From the NCBI GenBank assembly GCA_964374095.1, contig CAYJXJ010000048.1, forward strand, positions 1 through 27,736: DNA of 27,736 nucleotides, in the 5' to 3' direction. Shown in pieces: positions 6,657 to 15,600 of the stretch (positions are counted from its first letter, which is position 1; each line of letters opens with the position of its first letter). The notes under the pieces were generated by a model. The model saw only the letters and a program-made list of their open reading frames with translations, was not told the origin of the DNA and ran no database searches. A program made the translations under genes and the position numbers. The DNA comes from CAYJXJ01 sp964374095 (GTDB lineage: Bacteria > Elusimicrobiota > Elusimicrobia > UBA1565 > UBA9628).

Positions 6657-8006
6657 TCACTTCCCAACGCAGAATCGGGAGAAAATCTCCCGCAAGACGT
6701 CGTCCCCTTGGCGCTCGCCGGTGATTTCCGCGAGGCTCTCGAGGCTGCCTCTGAGACGGCTGGCGGTCCGATCCTCCCACGCGGGTGTTTGGGCGGCGGC
6801 CGCGGCTTCGTCGAGGCGGTCCGCCGCCGCTTCCAGCGCAAGCGTGTGGCGCGCCGAGGTCACGACCACGGGGGATTCGGCCTGGGCGTCGAGGTCCAAC
6901 CGCCCGGCCGCCGCCGCAACGAGGGCGGCGATCCCAAGCCTCCGGAGCGCGGAGACTTCCGCATCGCAGGCAAAGGAGTCCCAGCGGCGCGGCAGATCCG
7001 CCTTGTTGAGGACCGTGAGCACCGGGGGGCCCAGGCTGCGGGCTTGCGAGAGAAGTTCCGCGTGAGCGGTCCGGTCGGCGTCCGTGGCGGTCCTCGATCC
7101 GTCCACGACGAGGAGGGCCAGGTCCGCGCCCGGCAAGGCCCTGCGGGCCCTCGCCAGGCCTTCGGCTTCCGCGGCTCCGCCCGGGTCGGCGCGCCAGCCG
7201 GCGGTGTCGACAAGGACCGCGTGGACCCCCCCCAAATCGAAAGTCTCCTCGAGAATGTCGCGCGTGGTCCCGGCCTCCGGGCAAACGATGGCGCGGTCGG
7301 TCCCGAGGATGGCGTTGAAGAGGCTCGACTTTCCGGCGTTGGGACGTCCGACGAGCACGACCCGGGCCCCCTCCGACCAGAGCCGGCCCGACCGGAACGT
7401 GGCGGCGAGCTCACGGGCGCGGCGGGCGAGCCCCGCGAGGGTCTTGCGGACCGGCTCCGGCGCCAGGGACGGAATGTCTTCCTCCGGATGGTCGAGCCCC
7501 GCCTCCAGCCTCGCGAGGAGTTCCAAGACCGGGGCCCGCAGTCCGGAGACCTCGCGGGAAAGCCCGCCTTCAAGCTGGGCGAGGGCGGCCCGGCCGGCCC
7601 GGTCGCTTCTGGCGCGGATGAGGTCCGAGACGGCTTCGGCCTGGGACAGGTCGAGCCGGCCGTTGAGAAAGGCCCGCTGCGTGAATTCACCCGGGCCCGC
7701 GGGGCGCGCGCCGGCCAAGACCGCCGCCTCGAGGAGACGTCTCATGATGAACGGGGAGCCGTGCGCCGTTATCTCGACGAGTTCCTCGCCGGTCGGGCTC
7801 GAGCCCCGGGGAAAATAGAGCGCCATCACTTGGTCCAGGGGTTGCCCCGACACGAGAGCCCGTCCGACCGACGCCCGCCGCTCCTCCACGGGAGCGCCGC
7901 GTTCCAGAAGACGGGCGGCCACGTCGCGCGCCGCGGGTCCGCTGACCCGGAGTATGCCCAAGGCGCCGGTCCCGGAGGGAGTGGCGACCGCGGCGATGGT
8001 GTCCAC
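6657..8006 (-). CDS. mnmE: tRNA modification GTPase MnmE (TrmE)
   Basis: The 449-residue GTPase partners MnmG in wobble-uridine modification of tRNA. The N-terminal tetrahydrofolate-binding domain begins DTIAAVATPSGTGALGILRVSG and contains GPGEFTQRAFLNGRLDLSQAEAVSDLI. The G domain, inserted in a helical domain, has G1 GRPNAGKS (220-227), G2 TTRD (247-250), G3 DTAG (267-270) and G4 NKAD (334-337). The C-terminus ends FCVGK, preserving the catalytic Cys of the family's CIGK motif. The start is GTG at 8006, fixed by the conserved N-terminus. It lies 13 bp after jag and belongs to the rpmH-to-mnmG operon. Its partner mnmG lies about 3.8 kb downstream, separated by four genes. Confidence 0.97.
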   Translation of the reverse strand: MDTIAAVATPSGTGALGILRVSGPAARDVAARLLERGAPVEERRASVGRALVSGQPLDQVMALYFPRGSSPTGEELVEITAHGSPFIMRRLLEAAVLAGARPAGPGEFTQRAFLNGRLDLSQAEAVSDLIRARSDRAGRAALAQLEGGLSREVSGLRAPVLELLARLEAGLDHPEEDIPSLAPEPVRKTLAGLARRARELAATFRSGRLWSEGARVVLVGRPNAGKSSLFNAILGTDRAIVCPEAGTTRDILEETFDLGGVHAVLVDTAGWRADPGGAAEAEGLARARRALPGADLALLVVDGSRTATDADRTAHAELLSQARSLGPPVLTVLNKADLPRRWDSFACDAEVSALRRLGIAALVAAAAGRLDLDAQAESPVVVTSARHTLALEAAADRLDEAAAAAQTPAWEDRTASRLRGSLESLAEITGERQGDDVLREIFSRFCVGK

Positions 8007-8019
8007 GCGTGTCCGGGCG

Positions 8020-8916
8020 TCAGGACTCGCCGCGGGGCCTCAGGACGACCTTGCGCCACGAGCCTTCCCCCTCGGAGGCCGTGCCGACATCGGGATCTCC
8101 GGCCAGCGCGCGGTGCACGAGGCGGCGCATGGCCGCGTCCATGGGGGCCATCCGGAAGGGACGTTTGGTCCGGCGCACGGTGTCGGCGCCGCGGCGGACC
8201 TCCCTCAAGACCGCGGCTTCCCGACGGTCCCAATAGCCCATCGCGTCGACCCACACGGCGACGGGTTTGTTGAGCTCGCGGGTCACCATCACGGTGACGA
8301 GAAACTGCAGGGCTTCCAGCGTTCGCCCCTCGCGTCCGATGAGGCGTTCGGCCTCGGCCGCCTCGATGTTCACCTTGACCCGTTCCTGGGCGGCGTCCCA
8401 GCCCGCGGCGGCTTTGGCCTGGGCGTAGCCCATGAAAGCGAGCAATTCCTTGACGACGGCCAAGGCGGCCGCGCAGGCCTGGGGGTCTCCGGAGGCATCG
8501 AGAACCGGCGGCTCAGGGTTCTCCCTTCCCGGAGGGGGCGCCGGGGCATGCGGGCGCCGGTGTTGGCGGGAGGAGTCGCGCCCCCCGCGAGGCGGACCGT
8601 CGCGCCGCTCTCCGTGCTGCGGGCGTTGCTCCGGGCGACGCGGCGCAGGAGATTCGCGGCGGTCTTTGGCCCGGGGTTCGGGCCGCTCGCGGGCCGGCGG
8701 GGCCAAGCGCCCCGAGGCCGCCGAGGGATTGGGGTCCCAGAGTTTTTCGATCACCTTGACGCGCGCGGGCCGCCGGCCGAAGCCCATGAAGCCCATCGAC
8801 GCCTCCTGCAGAATCCGAACATCCACCTGATCGCGGCGCAGGCCCAAGGCCTGGAGCGCGGCGTCCACCGCTTCCGCCACGGAATTTCCTTCGCATTCCA
8901 TCTCTTGTTGTGCCAT
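8020..8916 (-). CDS. jag: RNA-binding protein Jag/KhpB (Jag_N, KH, R3H domains)
   Basis: The 298-residue protein has all three domains of the family. Jag_N occupies about residues 1-60, with the conserved ASMGFMGFGRRPARVKV. A KH domain has the GxxG-type loop LIGREGRTLEALQ at 192-204. A C-terminal R3H domain is seen as MAPMDAAMRRLVHRAL, then SEGEGSWRKVVL. Between them lies an Arg/Pro-rich disordered linker (about 65-140) that contains a copy of the dispersed repeat. KhpB binds RNA with a partner KH protein and is usually encoded next to yidC, as here. The ATG at 8916 has GGGAGGAC upstream. The frame extends further upstream, but that part overlaps the yidC end and is not family-like. Confidence 0.94.
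   Translation of the reverse strand: MAQQEMECEGNSVAEAVDAALQALGLRRDQVDVRILQEASMGFMGFGRRPARVKVIEKLWDPNPSAASGRLAPPARERPEPRAKDRRESPAPRRPEQRPQHGERRDGPPRGGRDSSRQHRRPHAPAPPPGRENPEPPVLDASGDPQACAAALAVVKELLAFMGYAQAKAAAGWDAAQERVKVNIEAAEAERLIGREGRTLEALQFLVTVMVTRELNKPVAVWVDAMGYWDRREAAVLREVRRGADTVRRTKRPFRMAPMDAAMRRLVHRALAGDPDVGTASEGEGSWRKVVLRPRGES
8516..8537 (-). repeat. Dispersed coding-embedded repeat, partial copy in jag
   Basis: The minus strand reads CCCCTCCGGGAAGGGAGAAC followed by CC, matching the left part of the element in yidC and the UMF1 gene with one base change. It is translated here in a different frame, as PPPGRENP, within the disordered linker of Jag. The second CTCCGGG block is missing. 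Confidence 0.65.
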
Positions 8917-8936
8917 CGGAGTCCTCCCGGGTAGGT

Positions 8937-10499
8937 TCAAGTCGTCATCCTCTCGAAATGCTGCTTGAGGGCCATCTGCTGGGCGACGCTGACCAGGCTG
9001 TTGGTGAGCCAGTAGAGCACGAGGCCGGAGGGGAAGTTGAGAAACATGAACGTAAACAGCACCGGCATCCACAGCATCATCTTCGCCTGTATCGGATCGG
9101 CCGTAGGGGTGGGATTCATCTTGTTCTGAAAGAACATCACCCCGCCCATGATGATCGGCAAAACGTAGTAGGGGTCCTTCGCCGACAGGTCGCGGACCCA
9201 CAGCACCCAGACGGCGCCGTGAAGCTCCCAGGCATTGCGGAGCGTATTATACAACGCGATGAACACCGGCATCTGGACCAACAGGGGAAGGCAGCCCCCC
9301 AGGGGATTGGCCCCCGTGCGCTTGTAGAGCTCCATCATCTCCTGATTGAGGCGCTGGGGATCCTTGCCGAACTGCTGCTGCAGCTTGGCCATCTGGGGCT
9401 GGAGGCGGCGCATGGCCGCGGCGGACTTGAGGCTCTTGTAGGTCAGGGGAAAGAGGACGGTCTGGAGGAGCAGCGTGAGCAGGATGATCGACCAGCCCCA
9501 GTTGCCCGTGGCGGTGTAAAGCCGTCCCAGCAGCCTCAAGATGAAGCGGCCGATCTGGGCGAAAAAGCCGAAGTCGATGGAGCGCTCCAGCCCCTCCCCG
9601 AACTGCTCGAGCGTGTTATTGGCTTTGGGGCCGATATAGAAAGGGACCTCCCAGGAGGCGCTCTCGTTGGGCGCCAGGGTCCTTCCCTTCGCCGTGAGGG
9701 TCAAACGCGGCGGAGAGCCGTTGGCCATGGTGTCGAAGGATCCGGGAGCGAGAACCGCGGCGAGGAAGTAGCGGTTGTCCACCGCGAGCCAGCGGAACTC
9801 ATCCTTTACCGCTCCGGTCTTGAAGACGTCGATCTTGCCGCGGGTGCCGGAGGTCGCCTTGGTGAGGCCGATCGACCTCCAGACTTTCGGGTTCTCCTCC
9901 GCCTCGCTCGGGACGGTGCCCAGGCCCGGGCCGAGGCTCAAGGTCCAGGGTCCGGTGTCGCGGGATTCGCGCGACTCGTTGGCGATCGTCATGCGCACGC
10001 GGGACAGCGACCCGCCGGAGCCGGCTTGAAACTCCTTGAGAAAGACCATGCCGTCGGCGCGCCGGGCGCGCCAGGCCGACGGGCCCGCCGGCTCGAAAAT
10101 CAGATCCGGATAGGAAGCCAGAAGGCCGGGCGCCGGGTCTTCGACCAATTCGACGCTACCCAGGGGTCCGCGGTAGCGGCAGCTCACGATCCCGGCGCCG
10201 CGAGGGTGCACCCAGGCTTGCGCGTCGCCGAGAGAGACCAGCCGCGACTCTTTGATGAGGGTCTCCCGGTCCACGCCGGCCGTGGGGGCGGCGTTCCCGG
10301 AGGGTTGCGGTTCTCCTTTCCCGGAGGGGAGGGGGGCCGGCTGCCGGCCCGCGGGAGCGGTCGCGGCGGCGGGGCCTTTGGCCGCGGCGGCCGCGGGCCG
10401 GGAGGCGCCCGGCGGGCTGATGGCTTTGTCCACGAAGCCGTACCAGCCGATGTAGACCAGCGCCGAGAGGCCGATCGCCCAGAGGAGGTTCTTATCCAT
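8937..10499 (-). CDS. yidC: Membrane protein insertase YidC
   Basis: The 520-residue protein inserts inner-membrane proteins, with or without SecYEG. Residues about 4-22 form the N-terminal membrane anchor. An Ala/Pro-rich linker (about 28-75) contains the repeat-encoded PSGKGEPQPSG (58-68). A large periplasmic domain follows to about residue 300, typical of Gram-negative YidC. The insertase core starts near NWGWSIILLTLLLQ and includes FPLTYKS, the conserved Arg of MRRLQPQM, GANPLGGCLPLLVQMPVFIALY and the final helix pair FNFPSGLVLYWLTN-like. ATG at 10499 is preceded by GGAAGAG and overlaps yidD by 8 bp. The start codon lies in a hairpin motif shared with the gene at 24630-26015. Confidence 0.97.
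   Translation of the reverse strand: MDKNLLWAIGLSALVYIGWYGFVDKAISPPGASRPAAAAAKGPAAATAPAGRQPAPLPSGKGEPQPSGNAAPTAGVDRETLIKESRLVSLGDAQAWVHPRGAGIVSCRYRGPLGSVELVEDPAPGLLASYPDLIFEPAGPSAWRARRADGMVFLKEFQAGSGGSLSRVRMTIANESRESRDTGPWTLSLGPGLGTVPSEAEENPKVWRSIGLTKATSGTRGKIDVFKTGAVKDEFRWLAVDNRYFLAAVLAPGSFDTMANGSPPRLTLTAKGRTLAPNESASWEVPFYIGPKANNTLEQFGEGLERSIDFGFFAQIGRFILRLLGRLYTATGNWGWSIILLTLLLQTVLFPLTYKSLKSAAAMRRLQPQMAKLQQQFGKDPQRLNQEMMELYKRTGANPLGGCLPLLVQMPVFIALYNTLRNAWELHGAVWVLWVRDLSAKDPYYVLPIIMGGVMFFQNKMNPTPTADPIQAKMMLWMPVLFTFMFLNFPSGLVLYWLTNSLVSVAQQMALKQHFERMTT
10295..10329 (-). repeat. Dispersed coding-embedded repeat, copy in yidC
   Basis: The minus strand carries CCCCTCCGGGAAAGGAGAAC, then CGCAA, then a second CCCTCCGGGA. 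It is in frame and encodes PSGKGEPQPSG in the linker between the membrane anchor and periplasmic domain of YidC, a position that tolerates insertions. Confidence 0.8.
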
Positions 10500-10755
10500 G
10501 GTTCTCTTCCAAATATGACGAGGAATCGAACCATTTCCGTCGCTCATTGACCGGGTCGTGTCCGCCGGGGGAGAAAGGGTGACAGCGGGCCAAACGCCGG
10601 GCCGCGAGGCCCGATCCGCGCCAAAGGCCGCGCCGCCGGATCGCCTCCAAGGCGTAGTCCGAACAGCTCGGGTGGAACCGGCAGACCGGGCCGAGGAGGG
10701 GGCGCGCGACGGCCTGGTAGAGGCGAATGAGCAAGGCGGCCGGCCGGCCCATCAT
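10492..10755 (-). CDS. yidD: Membrane protein insertion efficiency factor YidD
   Basis: The 87-residue protein has the family core PVCRFHPSCSDYALEAIRR followed by CHPFSPGGHDPV. It keeps the three conserved Cys and the amphipathic N-terminal helix (LLIRLYQAVARPLLG) that attaches it to the inner face of the membrane. YidD assists YidC-dependent insertion and is normally found between rnpA and yidC. The ATG at 10755 forms an ATGA overlap with the rnpA stop, and its own stop lies 8 bp inside yidC. The C-terminal tail is encoded by the hairpin motif. Confidence 0.96.
   Translation of the reverse strand: MMGRPAALLIRLYQAVARPLLGPVCRFHPSCSDYALEAIRRRGLWRGSGLAARRLARCHPFSPGGHDPVNERRKWFDSSSYLEENHG
10497..10541 (-). 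promoter_or_regulatory. Start-codon hairpin motif of yidC (shared with 26010-26110)
   Basis: On the minus strand AUGGUUC (10528-10534) can pair with GAACCAU (10498-10504), which includes the first two bases of the yidC AUG. An inner TTCC/GGAA pairing is also possible and would cover the Shine-Dalgarno GGAAGAG. The roughly 45-bp block is about 80% identical to the duplicated block upstream of the gene at 24630-26015. It also encodes the last residues of YidD (RRKWFDSSSYLEENHG). Confidence 0.55.
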
Positions 10756-11129
10756 GCGAGCAGTCCGCCCTCGCGCGCCAGGGACAGGAACTCCGCTTGC
10801 GCCGCCTTCAAGCTTTGCCAGCGGCAGCCCGGCCGGATGTAGAGCACCATCTCGGAGTCTTTCTTGAGGCGCGTGCGGTTGAGACGGAAGGCTTCGCGCG
10901 CCAGCCTCTTGAGCCGGTTGCGGCGCACCGCGCCGCCGGCCTTCGAGCTCACGCTCACGCCCAGGCGCGGCCCCCCCGCGCGGGCCGGGTCCGCCTCCGG
11001 AGGGCGGTTCCCATGCCAGAGTATCATGCCGCGGCCCACGAGTTTGCGTCCCAAGGCGAAGAGGCGGTCGAACTCCCGCCGTGACTTGAGGCGCGCCTCA
11101 GGGCCGAACCTATTTACCCGGGCCCCCAT
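10752..11129 (-). CDS. rnpA: Ribonuclease P protein component RnpA
   Basis: The 125-residue basic protein is the subunit of RNase P that helps the catalytic RNA bind and cleave pre-tRNA leaders. It has the N-terminal pattern RLKSRREFDRLFALGR and the family signature RNRLKRLAREAFR (the RNR motif). The start ATG at 11129 lies 7 bp beyond the rpmH stop and in the centre of a perfect 18-bp palindrome. No later in-frame start preserves the conserved N-terminus. The rnpB RNA gene is not in this window. Confidence 0.95.
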   Translation of the reverse strand: MGARVNRFGPEARLKSRREFDRLFALGRKLVGRGMILWHGNRPPEADPARAGGPRLGVSVSSKAGGAVRRNRLKRLAREAFRLNRTRLKKDSEMVLYIRPGCRWQSLKAAQAEFLSLAREGGLLA

Positions 11130-11137
11130 GGGGGCCC
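11120..11137. repeat. Perfect 18-bp palindrome centred on the rnpA start
   Basis: GGGCCCCCATGGGGGCCC is its own reverse complement and is centred on the rnpA ATG. In mRNA it would give a 6-bp GC stem with CCAUGG in the loop, placing the start codon in the loop. It also overlaps the last base of the rpmH stop codon region. Confidence 0.8.
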
Positions 11138-11274
11138 TAGGCCGGGATCAGCGTGTGACGGCCTTTGGCGCGGCGGCGGCGCAAGACGGCGCGCCCGCCC
11201 GGGGTGGCCATGCGGGCCCGGAAACCGATGCGTTTCGCGCGTTTTTTATTGTGGGGTCTGAAAGTAGGGAGCAT
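11137..11274 (-). CDS. rpmH: 50S ribosomal protein bL34
   Basis: The 45-residue protein reads MLPTFRPHNKKRAKRIGF and continues RARMATPGGRAVLRRRRAKGRHTL, the standard bL34 sequence with a short IPA tail. It begins with ATG at 11274 and ends with TAG at 11137-11139. It is the first gene of the leftward operon. There is no Shine-Dalgarno sequence; a GATAAT hexamer lies just 8 nt upstream, suggesting a leaderless or near-leaderless mRNA. Confidence 0.97.
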   Translation of the reverse strand: MLPTFRPHNKKRAKRIGFRARMATPGGRAVLRRRRAKGRHTLIPA

Positions 11275-11282
11275 AGGCCGAG

Positions 11283-11323
11283 ATTATCTCAAATTGACCC
11301 CTCCCGGGTCAATTTGACAGAAT
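11283..11323. promoter_or_regulatory. Symmetric divergent promoter for rpmH and acs
   Basis: A dyad with 12-bp perfect arms and 5-bp centre (11289-11317: TCAAATTGACCC, CTCCC, GGGTCAATTTGA) carries a TTGACC on each strand. Leftward, TTGACC (11307-11312) is 18 bp from GATAAT (11283-11288). Rightward, TTGACC (11294-11299) is 18 bp from CAGAAT (11318-11323). Both -10 boxes end 7-8 nt before the start codons of rpmH and acs. The dyad could equally be an operator for a dimeric regulator. Confidence 0.6.
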
Positions 11324-11330
11324 CCACCCC

Positions 11331-13313
<1,983 letters not shown>

Positions 13314-13318
13314 CCCGG

Positions 13319-14551
13319 CTGGCCCTGGGACTGTTTCTAGTTCTGGCCGTCGGCGCGACGGCCCGGCATGGGTTCCGGGCCGGGCGCGGCTCGGAGCCCC
13401 GCGCGCGCCTGCAGTCCGCGGCGGCCTGCCTCTGGTGCGGGGCTTGGGGGACGCAGCTTCTGGTCCTGGCCGATCCTTTCTCACGGGCGGGTTGGCCCTT
13501 TCTCGGGAGCCTTCTTCCGTGGGCGCTGATCCTCCTCTTGGCGGTCTCGCTGGGGCTGGCCGAGGTGGCGGTCCACGAGCCGCAGACCCGTCTGCGGTGG
13601 CTCGCCGGCTTGTGCCTGCTATGGGCGCTGCCGAGCCAGGGGGCCCGGGCTTGGCTGGACTATTCGTGGGACCTGTCCGCCGGTTCCCTGGTCGCGGCGT
13701 CCGGCGCGCCGCCCGCGGCGGGAGCGCCGGAGGTCGCGGTCGCGGTCCTGGCGCCGGCCCGAGCGCCGCGGTGGGAAAGCCGCCGACTGGCCGAGGCGGG
13801 CATCGAGCTCTCTCCCTCCGGTTTGGCGGCGATCGACGCTTACCTCCAGGCGCGGGGGTTCCGGAGCCTCTACCGTGCCGAGGTGGTCCTGGCGCTGCGC
13901 GCCGGGAGGCTTCTCCGGTGGGAGGCCGACGCGGCCATCGACGCCCACGCCTTGCTCCGGCCGGGGCTTGTCGTGCCCGATTACCGCCGGGCGCTCGCCC
14001 TGTTGAGGGCCGGGCCCCTGACCCCGGAGCGCTTCCTGCGCCTGGAGCGCCTGTCCGAGCAGGCTCGTTCCAGCCGCCAGGGGTTCGGCCAGGTCACGCA
14101 GAGCCAGTATATCTTCGAGGCCTTCTCGGCGGCTTACGCGCGCTTCGGAGAAGACGAGCCCGCGCGGGCCTGGCTGGGGAAGATCGACGATCTCTGGCCC
14201 CTTTACGAGAAGAAAGTCGAGGTGCCCCGCGTCGAGACCCCGCTGGGGGGGATGATTTCCGGTGCGGTGCTTGTGGGAGGCGAGCCGGCCGCGGGGCTGG
14301 GGGTGGGACTATTCTTCGTGGCGGGAAGCACCCTCGCCAGTCCCGCCTTGGAGGATCTCAGTGGGGCGGCCGAAACCGATGCCCACGGAAGCTTCCGTTT
14401 CTCGGACCTGGGTTCGGGCCGCTATTATCTGGCCCTGCGGGCGCCCGCGCCGCTGGCCGGCGCCGCGCTCAGCGGGGTTCCGGGGTTCATCACCCTCTCG
14501 CGGTCGCGGCGTTCGGCGGTCCTGGCGTCTATCGACCTGCGCCTCCACTAA
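13319..14551 (+). CDS. Membrane protein with C-terminal transthyretin-like domain, function unknown
   Basis: No ATG or GTG begins this frame. I place the start at CTG 13319 because GAGGAG lies 8 nt upstream, overlapping the acs end, and because the frame from there has membrane-like segments. The alternative is TTG at 13538, which would remove the first two or three helices. Hydrophobic segments lie at about residues 2-16, 34-55, 60-85 and 92-108. A helical region of about 180 residues follows without recognised motifs. The last roughly 100 residues (GMISGAVLVGGEPAAGL, then DAHGSFRFSDLGSGRYYLAL) look like a carboxypeptidase-regulatory/transthyretin-type beta-sandwich. It sits directly behind acs with a 5-bp gap. 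No function is claimed. Confidence 0.65.
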   Translation: MALGLFLVLAVGATARHGFRAGRGSEPRARLQSAAACLWCGAWGTQLLVLADPFSRAGWPFLGSLLPWALILLLAVSLGLAEVAVHEPQTRLRWLAGLCLLWALPSQGARAWLDYSWDLSAGSLVAASGAPPAAGAPEVAVAVLAPARAPRWESRRLAEAGIELSPSGLAAIDAYLQARGFRSLYRAEVVLALRAGRLLRWEADAAIDAHALLRPGLVVPDYRRALALLRAGPLTPERFLRLERLSEQARSSRQGFGQVTQSQYIFEAFSAAYARFGEDEPARAWLGKIDDLWPLYEKKVEVPRVETPLGGMISGAVLVGGEPAAGLGVGLFFVAGSTLASPALEDLSGAAETDAHGSFRFSDLGSGRYYLALRAPAPLAGAALSGVPGFITLSRSRRSAVLASIDLRLH

Positions 14552-14575
14552 ATGGATGCGCAGGCGCCAAAAGGC

Positions 14576-14581
14576 TATAAT
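14576..14581 (+). promoter_or_regulatory. Perfect TATAAT box before the recO operon
   Basis: TATAAT lies 6 nt upstream of a GTG codon at 14588, in GC-rich surroundings. No good -35 box is visible at 16-18 bp. If it works, transcription would start at or next to the GTG, giving a leaderless mRNA for the small gene preceding recO. Confidence 0.5.
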
Positions 14582-14587
14582 CTCGCC

Positions 14588-14923
14588 GTGGAGAGGGACT
14601 CATGGCTCCCCGAGCTCGCCCGCGCCGGACGCTGGCGCGAGCTGAAGGCCCGGCTCTCCGCGTCCGGGACCGCGGAGGCGGCGGCCGCCTGGAAGGACCT
14701 GCGTCCGATCGAGAAGCTGGCGGCCTTCAAGCTCCTGGAGTCCCCGCGGGCCATGGCCCTGTATCAGAGCCTGGAGTTCGGGGAACGCTATTTCCTTTTT
14801 CTCGGATTTTCATATCAGGCCATCGCTCCGGTTCTGGAGTCTTTGGACCCGGGTCAGCGCCGTTTATTCTTGAGAATGGGAGCGCGGGATTACGAGACGA
14901 TGCTGGCGGGATTGACGGCGTGA
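14588..14923 (+). CDS. Small MgtE_N-like helical protein, function unknown
   Basis: The product is 111 residues from GTG 14588, or 123 from ATG 14552. GTG is preferred because a TATAAT lies 6 nt before it and the extra 12 residues have no visible conservation. The helical sequence DLRPIEKLAAFKLLESPRAMALYQSL, then LEFGERYFLFLGF and VLESLDPGQRRLFL (blocks) repeats the pattern seen in the N-terminal superhelical domain of MgtE magnesium transporters: short hydrophobic helices with L..L.P..R. There is no channel domain, so it is not a transporter. The TGA stop overlaps the recO GTG (GTGA), so it is probably co-translated with recO. Confidence 0.65.
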   Translation: MERDSWLPELARAGRWRELKARLSASGTAEAAAAWKDLRPIEKLAAFKLLESPRAMALYQSLEFGERYFLFLGFSYQAIAPVLESLDPGQRRLFLRMGARDYETMLAGLTA

Positions 14924-15600
14924 CCGGCGGGCCCGCGTCGGCCTTGCGGGGGGCGCGGGGACGCATCCGCAACGACCAGGCCTTGACGCTCTCCCGCCGG
15001 CCCCTGGGAGAAGCGGACCTCCTGGCCGTCGTCTACACCCGGGAGCTGGGGCGCCTGCGCGTGCGCTTCGCCGGGGCGCGCCGCCCCGCCGCCAAGCTCA
15101 AGGCCTTGGCCGAGCCTTTCGTGCGCGCGGAACTGCGCCTCTACATGAGGCCGGGCGCCGCGATGGCCAAGGGGGTGGGCGGAGCCCTGCATGACACCTA
15201 TCCGGCCATCCGGGAAGACCTTGACAGGACGTTCCACGCCCTCGCCGTCTGCGAACTCCTCGAGCGTCTGACTCCCGAGGGCAGCCCCAATCCCGCTAAA
15301 TTCGATCTGGCGGTGTCGGCGCTGGAGGCGCTGTCCCGGCGCGCCAGCCCATGGGTCGTGACGGTTTTCGGACTGCGCCTGCTGGCCCTCGCGGGCTGGA
15401 GTCCGGCGCCTCATGCCATGCCCGAAGAGGCGCGGGGGATTCGGCCCGCATGGGACGAGCTCCCGCTGGATGATCTCGGCGGGCTTCCCGCGGAGCCGGG
15501 GGCCGTGGCGGCGTGGCGACGCAGCCTCGCCGCCCAGGTGGAGGCCCAGACCGGGAGGGAGTTCAAGTCCTTGGCATTTTTGGGGAGGCGCGCGGCGTGA
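14920..15600 (+). CDS. recO: DNA repair protein RecO
   Basis: The 226-residue protein matches RecO, which with RecF and RecR loads RecA at single-stranded gaps. The N-terminal OB-fold starts RNDQALTLSRRPLGEADLLAVVYTRELGRLRVRFAGARRP, read here as the blocks ALTLSRRPLGEADLL and TRELGRLRV. The helical C-terminal part includes AVCELLERLTPEGSPNPAKFDL and FGLRLLALAGWSP. The GTG at 14920 overlaps the preceding stop, and the TGA at 15598 overlaps the glyQ GTG. No Cys4 zinc motif is present, which is common in many RecO proteins. RecO next to glyQS is a known gene order in several bacteria. Confidence 0.88.
   Translation: MTGGPASALRGARGRIRNDQALTLSRRPLGEADLLAVVYTRELGRLRVRFAGARRPAAKLKALAEPFVRAELRLYMRPGAAMAKGVGGALHDTYPAIREDLDRTFHALAVCELLERLTPEGSPNPAKFDLAVSALEALSRRASPWVVTVFGLRLLALAGWSPAPHAMPEEARGIRPAWDELPLDDLGGLPAEPGAVAAWRRSLAAQVEAQTGREFKSLAFLGRRAA

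Noticed and set aside
7960..8006. PSGTG in the MnmE N-terminus as another copy of the PSGKGE repeat
   Set aside because: This is the conserved MnmE start (ATPSGTGALGILR), and the surrounding bases do not match the 35-bp element.
8910..10550. 546-codon rightward open frame antisense to yidC
   Set aside because: YidC is unambiguous. The antisense product is low-complexity His/Gly/Arg-rich sequence.
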